A stretch of DNA of 12,708 nt, taken from positions 1-12,708 of the forward strand of contig CAZQJH010000037.1 in NCBI GenBank assembly GCA_964593515.1. The letters are read 5' to 3'. The position numbers and the translations under genes were made by a program. This DNA is from JAXJYR01 sp964593515. GTDB taxonomy: Bacteria > Bacillota_I > Bacilli_A > Erysipelotrichales > Erysipelotrichaceae. The notes under the pieces are model-generated. The model was given only the letters and a program-made list of their open reading frames with translations, was not told where the DNA came from and did not search any database. This document shows, in pieces, positions 6,537 to 12,708 of this stretch; within the stretch, counting starts at the first letter, position 1, and each line of letters starts with the position of its first letter.

Positions 6537-6713
6537 TCATGTTTTCTTATTGTTAGGAAGTAACAATAATATACCTGTTGTAATTGTTAAATAAGGCCAA
6601 TATAAGAGTAATAAATGCTTAAGATAATCAACACTTATATACATATCAAAATCATCCTTAAACAACGCTAAAAAGCCCAACAAAGTTAAAATGATAGCTA
6701 TTTTATCTCTCAT
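6537..6713 (-). CDS. Small membrane protein of 58 residues, two predicted transmembrane segments
   Basis: Reading from ATG at 6713 to TGA at 6539-6537 gives a 58-residue product beginning MRDKIAIILTLLGFLALF. Residues about 5-18 form one hydrophobic segment. A polar stretch with KDDFDMYISVDYLK follows, and residues about 34-52 form a second segment (LLLLYWPYLTITTGILLLL), ending in the charged PNNKKT. The second segment resembles the LWPLLLIxxGxxLLL helix of LiaI/LiaF-like (DUF5668-type) membrane proteins; this is a likeness, not an identification. GGTGAT lies just upstream and can pair with the 16S anti-SD. A TATAAT at 6734-6729 offers a possible -10 box, without a clear -35. It sits directly upstream of the HAD phosphatase gene and after the nusG terminator. 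Function is unknown. Confidence 0.65.
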   Translation of the reverse strand: MRDKIAIILTLLGFLALFKDDFDMYISVDYLKHLLLLYWPYLTITTGILLLLPNNKKT

Positions 6714-6769
6714 AACATCACCAATAACATTATAGCTTTTTAAAAATAGTATAATTTGTCACTAAACCA

Positions 6770-6800
6770 AATAAAAAGAAATCTTATTACTAAGATTTCT
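6770..6800 (-). terminator. Intrinsic terminator of the rpmG-secE-nusG operon
   Basis: A perfect 10-bp stem AGAAATCTTA / TAAGATTTCT (6800-6791 with 6786-6777) is followed by TTTTATTT. The stem begins inside the nusG TAG stop codon (6799-6801), so a terminating ribosome could interfere with folding. Confidence 0.85.
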
Positions 6801-7347
6801 AAAGTTCAACTTTTTCTAATTGAGCATAAGGAAAGTCAGTAGATGTTTCACGTCCAAAGAATACTAATGAAACACTAGCTGTTTGTTCTTCTTCATTAAT
6901 ACTTTCAACAGTTCCTTCAGAATTCACAAAGGCACCTTCGATAATACGAACACGATCACCAACCGCAAAATCTACGACAACTTTCTTATCGTTTAATCCT
7001 AAACGTTTTAAAATTGGTTCCATTTCTTCTTCAGCAACTGGGAATGGTTGAGCTCCTCCCCCACTAGAACCAATAAATCCAGTAACCCCTGGTGTATTAC
7101 GAACAATATACCAAGCATCAACTGTCATAATCATTTCTACGAATAAATAACCACTGAAAGCATTTCTAGTCTTAACAACTTCTTTCCCGTTTTTATATTC
7201 GATTTCTTTTTCTTCCGCAACAACAATACGGAATAAATAGTCTTCAAGCCCCATTGATTTAACACGAGCTTCTAAGTTTTCTTTTACACGATTTTCATTT
7301 CCGGCATATGTATTAACAACATACCACTGTTTTTTAGCTTCGCTCAT
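6799..7347 (-). CDS. nusG: Transcription termination/antitermination factor NusG
   Basis: NusG binds RNA polymerase through its NGN domain and, through its KOW domain, contacts Rho, NusE or the ribosome. In Firmicutes it also promotes pausing. The 182-residue protein starts with the NGN signature KKQWYVVNTYAGNENRVK (residues 5-22), continues through FSGYLFVEM and the IVRNTPGVTGFIGS motif (about 80-95), and ends with a KOW domain (about 125-180) containing FAVGDRVRIIEGAFVNSEGTV. No extra domain is inserted. The ATG at 7347 has TAGGAGTG upstream, overlapping the secE stop, with 10 bases between the genes. It is the last gene of the rpmG-secE-nusG transcript. Confidence 0.98.
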   Translation of the reverse strand: MSEAKKQWYVVNTYAGNENRVKENLEARVKSMGLEDYLFRIVVAEEKEIEYKNGKEVVKTRNAFSGYLFVEMIMTVDAWYIVRNTPGVTGFIGSSGGGAQPFPVAEEEMEPILKRLGLNDKKVVVDFAVGDRVRIIEGAFVNSEGTVESINEEEQTASVSLVFFGRETSTDFPYAQLEKVEL

Positions 7348-7357
7348 AATAACACTC

Positions 7358-7534
7358 CTACATTCCGATTAATTTTAAGAAACCAGAAGATACTACTTGG
7401 CATAAAAAGAAAAATACAGTTAAAATAGCCACAAAACATACAGAAATTAAAGAGTTATTGAAAACTTCTTTTTTCTTAGGCCAACGTACTTTACCAATTT
7501 CTTCTTTAATACCTTTGATACTAAACCACTTCAT
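7358..7534 (-). CDS. secE: Preprotein translocase subunit SecE
   Basis: A short (58-residue) SecE of the Gram-positive type. An amphipathic N-terminal helix with EEIGKVRWPKKKE (conserved KVxWPxxxE motif, about residues 11-23) precedes one transmembrane segment (about 28-54). It clamps SecY in the SecYEG channel. The second ATG at 7534 was chosen: the ribosome binding site AAGGAGG abuts the first ATG at 7540 with no spacer, but lies 6 bases before the second. This site overlaps the TAA of rpmG. The order rpmG-secE-nusG is the standard bacterial one. Confidence 0.96.
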   Translation of the reverse strand: MKWFSIKGIKEEIGKVRWPKKKEVFNNSLISVCFVAILTVFFFLCQVVSSGFLKLIGM

Positions 7535-7545
7535 AAACATCCTCC

Positions 7546-7695
7546 TTATTTTGTTTCTTTATGTAAGGTATGTTTTTCACATTTCTTACAATACTTCATT
7601 AATTCAATACGCGCAGTATGCGTTTTTTTATTTTTTGTTGTTGTATAATTACGAGAAAGACACTCCGTGCAAGTTAGAATAATTTTTTCTTGCAT
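7546..7695 (-). CDS. rpmG: 50S ribosomal protein L33 (zinc-binding form)
   Basis: A 49-residue L33 of the C-plus type, with two zinc CxxC knuckles at C9/C12 (CTEC) and C36/C39 (CKKC). The middle contains the family's YTTTKNKK and ends HKETK. The ATG at 7695 was chosen because GAGGTG precedes it at normal spacing. Upstream in-frame codons to 7731 would overlap the promoter and lack homology to L33. It is the first gene of the rpmG-secE-nusG operon. The presence of all four cysteines suggests zinc-replete expression; a zinc-free paralogue elsewhere is common in Firmicutes but cannot be judged here. Confidence 0.96.
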   Translation of the reverse strand: MQEKIILTCTECLSRNYTTTKNKKTHTARIELMKYCKKCEKHTLHKETK

Positions 7696-7721
7696 GTTAA
7701 CACCTCTCATTTCACCATAAT

Positions 7722-7750
7722 ACTTTACCATAATCCAAAGAAATCGTCAA
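7722..7750 (-). promoter_or_regulatory. Promoter of the rpmG-secE-nusG operon
   Basis: TTGACG (7750-7745), a 17-base spacer and TAAAGT (7727-7722), preceded by TGG as an extended -10. It lies between the sigma factor stop and rpmG. No terminator was seen after the sigma gene, so readthrough may add to this promoter. Confidence 0.75.
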
Positions 7751-7767
7751 TTTATATTTTGATTTCC

Positions 7768-8337
7768 TTAACGAATATCGCTTTTTTGGATTTTATTTTT
7801 TAATTTGGTAATAACATATAGTCCTTTATTAATATCAAATTCCATCATTTCCGCAATTTCTCGATAAGTATAACCTTGAAGCCATAAACTAACAACTATT
7901 TGATCTTCTACACTCATCTGTTGACAATTCATTTCAATCGTACTCTTCATTAGGATTTTATCTTCCAGACTAATCTCTAGTTTTTTAACTCGATAACAAA
8001 CTTGATCTTCCATTACATTTAATCCACGACTTTGACTTAAATAATCATATCGTTTACTAACATTCAATTCTCGTCGTTTAAAATCGATTAATCCTCTTTT
8101 TACTAAGGTTGTGAAATAGGTTGTGAATTTAACTTTAAATCGAAATGAATAACTCTCAAATGCTTCACCTAGTTTGATTAAAGCAACTTGGTAAAAATCA
8201 TCGTTATAGCTTTCATATCCATCGTCATTATATAAGCCAATAATGTAATAAAGTAATGCTGAATTGATTTTAAGATATTCATTAAGAACTAAACTTTTAT
8301 TTTGTTGGTACATATAAACCAACTCATTGTCATTCAT
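7768..8337 (-). CDS. Divergent sigma-70 family factor at the sigH position
   Basis: A 189-residue protein with the two-part layout of a group 3/4 sigma factor. A region 2-like stretch (about residues 40-92) reads YNDDFYQVALIKLGEAFESY, then a Phe-rich core FRFKVKFTTYFTTLVKRGLIDFKRRE. A region 4-like helix-turn-helix (about 140-183) contains GYTYREIAEMMEFDINKGLYVITKLKNKI. The position, between rlmB and rpmG, is that of sigH in Bacillus and Clostridium. SigH (RNA polymerase sigma-30) controls early sporulation and competence there, and the related ComX drives competence in streptococci. Residue identity to SigH looks low, so function is inferred from locus and fold only. Its AGGAGGAT site overlaps the rlmB stop, 8 bases upstream, which implies cotranscription with the cysS operon. 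The yacP gene usually found between rlmB and sigH is absent. Confidence 0.8.
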   Translation of the reverse strand: MNDNELVYMYQQNKSLVLNEYLKINSALLYYIIGLYNDDGYESYNDDFYQVALIKLGEAFESYSFRFKVKFTTYFTTLVKRGLIDFKRRELNVSKRYDYLSQSRGLNVMEDQVCYRVKKLEISLEDKILMKSTIEMNCQQMSVEDQIVVSLWLQGYTYREIAEMMEFDINKGLYVITKLKNKIQKSDIR

Positions 8338-8345
8338 ACATCCTC

Positions 8346-9077
8346 CTATTTAGAAGTAAGTGGATGACGTTTATCATAAATTGCATATAGCAATACTGAA
8401 CATGCTACTGATGCATTTAAACTTGAAATTGTTCCTTCCATTGGAAGTCTAACGGTAAAATCACAATTTTTACGTACTAAAGGTGATATTCCAAACCCTT
8501 CAGCCCCAATAACTAAAACTAATGGCATATCATAATTCATTGAACGATAATCACATGAATTTTCAAAATCAGCTCCACATACCCAATATCCTTTTTCTTT
8601 TAGATATTGAATTGTTTTACTTAAGTTAGTAACCATTGATACTTTAACGGTATTAATTGCTCCAGTTGATACTTTAGCTACTGTAGCATTTAATTTAACA
8701 CTACTATGTTTACAGATAATAACTCCATCAGCCCCAACACAATCACAAGTTCTTAAAATAGCTCCTAGATTATGTGGATCTTGTAATTCATCTAACATAA
8801 CTAATAACGGTTGTTTACCTTCAGGGATACTAGCTAATAGTTCATCAATTTCATAGATTTTATAGTCATCAATTTTCGCAATCATTCCTTGATGATTTCC
8901 ATCGACTAATGAATCCATTTTTTTACGATCCATTTTACTAATTTTAATTTTAGCTTTATTAGCTAATTTTTCAACATCATTAGCTTTTAAACCATTAGCT
9001 AAAATTAATTCATATACTTTTGTATCACTAGTTAGTAGTTGTTTAACTACATTTTTTCCATATACGTATTGTGTCAT
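8346..9077 (-). CDS. rlmB: 23S rRNA 2'-O-methyltransferase RlmB (TrmH/SpoU family)
   Basis: A 243-residue SPOUT-class methyltransferase using S-adenosylmethionine. An N-terminal RNA-binding domain starts YVYGKNVVKQLL (about residues 4-15). The knotted catalytic domain has motif 1 LDELQDPHNLGAILRTC (about 94-110), motif 2 VLVIGAEGFGIS and motif 3 LPMEGTISSLNASVACSVLLY at the C-terminal end. E. coli RlmB methylates G2251 of 23S rRNA; the B. subtilis orthologue is YacO. The target here is inferred by family. The ATG overlaps the mrnC TAA by one base (TAATG), so translation is likely coupled. TrmH-type tRNA methylation cannot be excluded, but the neighbours favour RlmB. Confidence 0.93.
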   Translation of the reverse strand: MTQYVYGKNVVKQLLTSDTKVYELILANGLKANDVEKLANKAKIKISKMDRKKMDSLVDGNHQGMIAKIDDYKIYEIDELLASIPEGKQPLLVMLDELQDPHNLGAILRTCDCVGADGVIICKHSSVKLNATVAKVSTGAINTVKVSMVTNLSKTIQYLKEKGYWVCGADFENSCDYRSMNYDMPLVLVIGAEGFGISPLVRKNCDFTVRLPMEGTISSLNASVACSVLLYAIYDKRHPLTSK

Positions 9078-9460
9078 TATTGTTCTCCTAACTCAATAAT
9101 CTTTTGCCACAACTCATCTAGACGTGCTTGTTGATGATTTAAATGTAACCATCCAACTAACGCTTCTAAACCAGTGGCATATCGATATGTTTGAATATCT
9201 GCATTTTTAGCTTTACTATGAACATTAGCATTACGACCTCGTAAAACAACATCCCATTCATCTTCACTAAAGAAATCTAACTCACGTAATTGTTTCACAA
9301 AGTTAGCTTGCGCACTAGCACTAACCCAAGCTACACTTTGTTTTTGTAATAAATTAGGCTTTACAATCCCTTTATAAAGCAAATACTCTCTTACCCACAT
9401 TGACATTACTCCATCACCAATATAGGCTAACGTAGCTCCATTTAATGCTGCTATTTCCAT
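9077..9460 (-). CDS. mrnC: Mini-ribonuclease III
   Basis: A 127-residue RNase III catalytic domain without the double-stranded RNA binding domain. In B. subtilis it trims the 23S rRNA precursor ends. LNGATLAYIGDGVMSMWVRE (about residues 6-25) holds the family LAYIGDA motif, with the catalytic aspartate D16. RGRNANVHSKAKNADIQTYR (about 74-93) is the second conserved block, and TGLEALVGWLHL (about 95-106) the third. It starts within the cysS stop (TAATG) and ends within the rlmB start in the same way, in the conserved cysS-mrnC-rlmB cluster. In some type II CRISPR hosts RNase III processes tracrRNA; nothing here shows that this enzyme does so. Confidence 0.96.
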   Translation of the reverse strand: MEIAALNGATLAYIGDGVMSMWVREYLLYKGIVKPNLLQKQSVAWVSASAQANFVKQLRELDFFSEDEWDVVLRGRNANVHSKAKNADIQTYRYATGLEALVGWLHLNHQQARLDELWQKIIELGEQ

Positions 9461-10797
9461 TATAGGATACCTTTTTCCATTAATTGATTACGGTAAACAT
9501 CAGCATGTTCAAAATCTTTATTTTTAACTGCTTCACGCCAATCATTATAAAGATTTCGATCTTCATCACTTAAAGTTAAACGCGGAATTTCAATTCCTAA
9601 AACTTCTAACATTTTTTCTAAAGCAACGACTTTTTTACCTAAATCAACATAATCAATTTCACGTTGTCTTAAAGCTTGATTTAAAACCTTAACCGCTTCA
9701 AACATTGCCGCAAAAGCATTAGGTGTATTTAAATCATCACTCATTGCTTCAATAAATGGATTATATAATGTTTCATCATATTCATCATTTAATTCCATAT
9801 TAGCTAAAGCAATCTTTAAATAAGCTTGTTTTAAAGCATTAGCTACTTTTCCATATTCTTTATTAGCAGCTTCAATTGATTCTTCACTAATATTTAATGG
9901 TGCACGATAATGAGCTCCTAAGAATACCCAACGCATAATATTAGCGCCCACTTTCGCAATCATATCTTTAGCCCAAATAACATTACCTAATGATTTAGAC
10001 ATTTTAACTCCATCAATATTAACCATACCATTATGAACCCAATAGTTCGCAATTGGTGTATCAAAAGCAGCTCTTGATTGCGCAATTTCATTTTCATGGT
10101 GTGGGAATTTTAAGTCCATTCCTCCTCCATGAATATCAATCATATGATCTCCATCAAATTGTTGATTAATCATTACCACACATTCAGTATGCCATCCAGG
10201 ACGACCTACACTCCAAGGTGATTCCCATTTAATTCCATCGGTTGTTTGTTTCCATAAAGTAAAATCTAATGGATTTTCTTTTTTACTATTTTCATCAATA
10301 CGTGCTCCAACTTGTAAATCTTCAATTTGTTGATTAGATAATTTACCATAGTCTTTAACACTATCAACACGGAAGTATACATCACCATCTACTTCATAAG
10401 CATGCCCTTTTTTAACTAATAAATCAATGAAAGCAATAATATCATCCATTGTTTCAGTTACTTTAGGAGCAGCATCTGGCATCATTGCATGTAATGCTAA
10501 ACGATCAGCATTATAAGCATTGATAAACTTTTCAGTTACTTCTTTTTCTGTAATATTTTCTTGCATTGCTACTTTAATTATTTTATCATCCACATCCGTA
10601 TAGTTAGATACCATACGAACCTTATATCCTAAAGCCATAAAAACACGTTTTAACGTATCAAATACTACGATAGGTCGAGCATTACCAATATGTGGATAGT
10701 TGTAAACAGTTGGTCCACAAACATACATATTTACTTGATTTTCGTGAATTGGCTTAAAATCTTCAATCATAGAAGTCATACTATTAAATAATTTCAT
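9460..10797 (-). CDS. cysS: Cysteinyl-tRNA synthetase
   Basis: A class I aminoacyl-tRNA synthetase that charges tRNA-Cys. The HIGH motif is HIGN at residues 36-39, and KMSKS is at 265-269. Zinc ligands matching E. coli C28, C209, H234 and E238 are C27, C206, H233 and E237 (the latter two in PHHENE). The 445-residue protein stops at NQLMEKGIL, just before the LEDTPxGTxW tail found in many CysRS. The stop is real in this frame and overlaps the mrnC ATG as TAATG. The ATG at 10797 has GGAGG upstream. A T-box leader controls the gene, so its whole operon (cysS-mrnC-rlmB-sigma) should respond to uncharged tRNA-Cys. Confidence 0.98.
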   Translation of the reverse strand: MKLFNSMTSMIEDFKPIHENQVNMYVCGPTVYNYPHIGNARPIVVFDTLKRVFMALGYKVRMVSNYTDVDDKIIKVAMQENITEKEVTEKFINAYNADRLALHAMMPDAAPKVTETMDDIIAFIDLLVKKGHAYEVDGDVYFRVDSVKDYGKLSNQQIEDLQVGARIDENSKKENPLDFTLWKQTTDGIKWESPWSVGRPGWHTECVVMINQQFDGDHMIDIHGGGMDLKFPHHENEIAQSRAAFDTPIANYWVHNGMVNIDGVKMSKSLGNVIWAKDMIAKVGANIMRWVFLGAHYRAPLNISEESIEAANKEYGKVANALKQAYLKIALANMELNDEYDETLYNPFIEAMSDDLNTPNAFAAMFEAVKVLNQALRQREIDYVDLGKKVVALEKMLEVLGIEIPRLTLSDEDRNLYNDWREAVKNKDFEHADVYRNQLMEKGIL

Positions 10798-10814
10798 ATC
10801 TATTTCCTCCCATT

Positions 10815-11015
10815 AAAAAAAGCATGTCACAAAGGCGTTACTACAACGCGGTCCCACTTTGCTTGATGCTATTCACATAACGCTGTGTCGGCGTACTTTT
10901 CTACATATCGAAAAATCCCTCCAAGAGGCATTTCATGATCAAGTTATCAATCTAGCTTTCACCACCCTAGAATCGCTTAATGAAACCTGAAAATTACTTA
11001 TTCTTATCATAGGTT
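10815..11015 (-). promoter_or_regulatory. T-box riboswitch (cysteine specifier) upstream of cysS
   Basis: The roughly 200-nt leader between the promoter and cysS carries the T-box sequence TGGGACC (10856-10850, family consensus UGGNACC). It sits as a bulge between helix CAAAG/CTTTG (10861-10857 with 10834-10830) and helix GCGTT/AACGC (10849-10845 with 10839-10835), the antiterminator layout. A T-run at 10821-10815 follows. Upstream, a stem-I-like region includes the Cys codon TGC at 10930-10928 as a candidate specifier. Uncharged tRNA-Cys would stabilise antitermination. The tRNA-Cys end is UCCA, so the variable T-box base G would pair with U73 as a wobble. A possible competing terminator is GCGTTGT (10849-10843) with ACATGC (10827-10822). 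An alternative longer hairpin keeps the antiterminator inside it. Stem I was not folded in detail. Confidence 0.9.
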
Positions 11016-11021
11016 TAATAT

Positions 11022-11050
11022 ATTATAACAGTGTTACTAATAAAAAACAA
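11022..11050 (-). promoter_or_regulatory. Promoter of the cysS operon
   Basis: TTGTTT (11050-11045), a 17-base spacer and a perfect TATAAT (11027-11022) preceded by TGT, an extended -10. The start would fall near 11015, giving the roughly 200-nt T-box leader. Confidence 0.82.
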
Positions 11051-11052
11051 AT

Positions 11053-11083
11053 AAAAAAAACGCAAGATTTGACTCTTGCGTTT
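11053..11083 (-). terminator. Intrinsic terminator of gap
   Basis: AAACGCAAGA / TCTTGCGTTT (10 bp) with loop GTCAAA is followed by a T-run on the minus strand. It begins 20 bases after the gap stop codon. Confidence 0.93.
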
Positions 11084-11102
11084 ATAATCAAAATTTCAAG
11101 AA

Positions 11103-12110
11103 TTAAGCTAATTCAGAGAAGTATTTGATTGTTCTAACCATTTGGCTAGTGTATGAGTTTTCGTTATCGTACCAAGATACAACTTGAACTTGAGTGTTTC
11201 CATCTCCAGTTGGGATAGCCATTGTTTGAGTAGCATCAAATAATGATCCGTATCTCATACCAACGATGTCGCTTGAAACGATTTCGTCAGTGTTGTATCC
11301 GTAAGATTCGTTAGCAGCAGCTTTCATAGCAGCGTTGATTTCGTCAACTGTAACTGTTCCTTTAACAACTGCGATTAAGATTGTAGTTGATCCTGTAGCA
11401 GTTGGAACACGTTGAGCAGAACCGATTAATTTTCCGTTTAATTCAGGAATTACTAAACCGATAGCTTTTGCAGCTCCTGTTGAGTTAGGAACGATGTTGC
11501 AAGCAGCAGCACGTGAACGACGTTTGTCACCTTTTCTTTGAGGTCCGTCTAATGTCATTTGGTCACCAGTGTAAGCGTGAACTGTAGTCATGATTCCACT
11601 TTCGATTGGTGCTAAATCGTTTAATGCTTTAGCCATAGGAGCTAAACAGTTTGTAGTACATGAAGCAGCAGAAATAACTGTGTCTTCAGCAGTTAAAGTT
11701 TCGTGGTTAGTGTTGTAAACGATAGTTGGTAAATCGTTTCCTGCAGGTGCAGAAATTACAACTTTACGAGCTCCAGCTTCGATGTGAGCCATAGCTTTAG
11801 CTTTAGAAGTATAGAAACCAGTACATTCTAATACTACGTCTACTCCTAAGTCTCCCCAAGGTAAGTTTTTAGCATCAGCTTCAGCGTAAATAGTGATTTC
11901 TTTACCATTTACTTTAATTGATTTTTCTCCAGCTTCAACTTCACCGTCGTAACGTCCTTGAGTTGAGTCATACTTTAATAAATGAGCTAACATTTCAGGA
12001 GAAGTTAAGTCGTTGATTGCAACTACTTCGTATCCTTCAGCTCCAAACATTTGTCTGAATGCAAGACGTCCAATACGTCCGAATCCATTAATAGCAACTT
12101 TTACTGTCAT
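11103..12110 (-). CDS. gap: Glyceraldehyde-3-phosphate dehydrogenase (NAD-dependent, type I)
   Basis: GAPDH oxidises and phosphorylates glyceraldehyde 3-phosphate to 1,3-bisphosphoglycerate in glycolysis. The 335-residue protein opens with the Rossmann motif INGFGRIGR (7-15). D34 in INDLT favours NAD over NADP, as in glycolytic GAPDH. The nucleophile is C151 in SAASCTTNCLAP and the base is H178 in TTVHAYT. SWYDNENSY (312-320) is the standard C-terminal motif. The ATG at 12110 was chosen because AAAGGAGGAC lies just upstream; the longer in-frame start at 12194 would span the promoter. Codon bias is strong, as in eno. It is monocistronic, with a perfect sigma-A promoter and its own terminator. 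No pgk follows, unlike in many Firmicutes. Confidence 0.99.
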   Translation of the reverse strand: MTVKVAINGFGRIGRLAFRQMFGAEGYEVVAINDLTSPEMLAHLLKYDSTQGRYDGEVEAGEKSIKVNGKEITIYAEADAKNLPWGDLGVDVVLECTGFYTSKAKAMAHIEAGARKVVISAPAGNDLPTIVYNTNHETLTAEDTVISAASCTTNCLAPMAKALNDLAPIESGIMTTVHAYTGDQMTLDGPQRKGDKRRSRAAACNIVPNSTGAAKAIGLVIPELNGKLIGSAQRVPTATGSTTILIAVVKGTVTVDEINAAMKAAANESYGYNTDEIVSSDIVGMRYGSLFDATQTMAIPTGDGNTQVQVVSWYDNENSYTSQMVRTIKYFSELA

Positions 12111-12140
12111 CTTCAAAGTCCTCCTTTTATTAACATAACT

Positions 12141-12169
12141 ATTATACGAATTTATAATTAGATTGTCAA
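12141..12169 (-). promoter_or_regulatory. gap promoter, perfect sigma-A consensus
   Basis: TTGACA (12169-12164), a 17-base spacer and TATAAT (12146-12141), all matching consensus. It lies about 30 bases upstream of the gap ATG. The -35 box is half of a perfect 12-bp palindrome (12164-12175). Confidence 0.93.
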
Positions 12170-12175
12170 TTGACA
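12164..12175. promoter_or_regulatory. Operator-like palindrome over the gap -35 box
   Basis: TGTCAATTGACA is a perfect 12-bp palindrome in the DNA and includes the whole -35 hexamer. A dimeric regulator bound there would block RNA polymerase. No regulator is identified, and a 12-bp palindrome near an AT-rich promoter could also arise by chance. Confidence 0.4.
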
Positions 12176-12187
12176 TTTGTGAATAGA

Positions 12188-12708
12188 TTAGCATTTTTTA
12201 TTATTTTTTCGTTTTATAATATATTGTTCATAATCAATACCCTTAACCCTAGCCGCTTTTGATTCAAATTGATGATAATGAGCACAATTATCATTTCCAT
12301 GTTCTTTAATATAGTTAAGTGCTGTTCGATAATATATACCAGACTTAACTTGATCAAAATTAAGTAAAGCATTTTCATAACATTTCAACGCATGTTCTTT
12401 ATCATTTTCTAAATCATACATATAACCATAAAGATAATAACATACTCCTTTATCGAATAGTGAAAGCGAACTATCTTGTAAATATGAATTACATAATGAT
12501 GATTTATCTAATTTATTAAAAATAACATCATAAATCATTTGATAGTAAGCAAATTGTTTTTCATCACTATGAGCTTTGATCGCATCCAAAAATTCATCCG
12601 CAAACTCTTGTGCTTCATAAGCTACGCAGTGATGATACCACTTAGCCAATAAAGGGATAATATCTTTTTGATATTGATTATTTTTAATTGTTTCAATTTG
12701 TTTAATAA
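12188..12708 (-). CDS. Partial hypothetical protein with TPR-like repeats (5' end beyond the window)
   Basis: The frame is open from the right edge to TAA at 12190-12188, giving at least 172 C-terminal residues. A TTG at 12649 has been treated as a start, but codons upstream of it (reading IKQIETIKNNQYQKDIIPL) stay open to the edge, so the protein is longer. Helical, Tyr- and Leu-rich sequence dominates. The stretch CYYLYGYMYDLENDKEHALK, followed by CYENALLNF, resembles a tetratricopeptide repeat. Such repeats are common in the C-terminal half of XRE-type peptide-sensing regulators, but no DNA-binding domain lies inside the window, so function is unknown. The tail is basic (KRKNNKKC). The stop is about 19 bases from the gap -35 box and no terminator is visible between them. 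Confidence 0.75.
   Translation of the reverse strand, partial: IKQIETIKNNQYQKDIIPLLAKWYHHCVAYEAQEFADEFLDAIKAHSDEKQFAYYQMIYDVIFNKLDKSSLCNSYLQDSSLSLFDKGVCYYLYGYMYDLENDKEHALKCYENALLNFDQVKSGIYYRTALNYIKEHGNDNCAHYHQFESKAARVKGIDYEQYIIKRKNNKKC

Noticed and set aside
7458..7682. Plus-strand ORF of 74 codons over secE and rpmG
   Set aside because: Antisense to two certain genes; its hydrophobic character comes from the reverse complement of AT-rich coding sequence.
12111..12194. An upstream-extended start for gap
   Set aside because: The 28 extra residues would be translated from the promoter and ribosome binding site, and GAPDH homologues start at the INGFGRIG motif.

Overview
The window looks like chromosomal core sequence from a low-GC Gram-positive bacterium, most likely class Erysipelotrichia (Erysipelotrichaceae or Coprobacillaceae type). 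This is judged from AT-rich codon use, AAGGAGG ribosome binding sites, Firmicutes gene order (cysS-mrnC-rlmB-sigma-rpmG-secE-nusG and secG-rnr-smpB-ssrA), a T-box riboswitch, and a long tmRNA tag of a kind otherwise known from Mollicutes. UGG codons encode Trp and UGA acts as a stop in one small gene, so this is not a code-4 mollicute. Genus cannot be fixed from the sequence alone.

All protein genes are on the minus strand, so transcription runs from the right edge to the left. From right to left: the 3' part of an unrecognised TPR-like gene (12188 to the edge); gap with a perfect-consensus promoter (11103-12169); a cysteine T-box leader feeding cysS-mrnC-rlmB-sigma (7768-11050), coupled by two TAATG overlaps and one 8-base gap; rpmG-secE-nusG from its own promoter (6799-7750); a previously uncalled 58-residue small membrane protein followed by a NagD/YutF-type HAD phosphatase (5766-6713); eno (4387-5745); secG (4039-4329); rnr-smpB overlapping by 11 bases (1387-3952); ssrA (tmRNA, 964-1342) from a promoter embedded in a 15-bp inverted repeat; and a nitroreductase (326-841). 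Together these cover glycolysis (gap, eno), trans-translation and decay of non-stop mRNA (ssrA, smpB, rnr), Sec translocation (secG, secE), transcription (nusG, sigma) and rRNA or tRNA functions (mrnC, rlmB, cysS, rpmG).

The only plus-strand transcription unit is at the left edge. A consensus sigma-A promoter (83-111) drives a roughly 115-nt structured RNA (about 118-232). It contains an anti-repeat, a GAGU bulge followed by UAAAAU, a nexus-like hairpin, two more hairpins and an intrinsic terminator. This is the architecture of a type II CRISPR-Cas9 tracrRNA. No CRISPR array or cas gene lies in the window, so a Cas9 locus is predicted beyond the left edge. This is the most interesting element here. 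A strong bidirectional terminator (238-269) separates it from the convergent nitroreductase.

Secondary points are a 29-residue tmRNA tag, a divergent sigma factor at the sigH position with yacP missing, a CysRS that ends before the usual family tail, an operator-like palindrome over the gap -35 box, and the small membrane gene.
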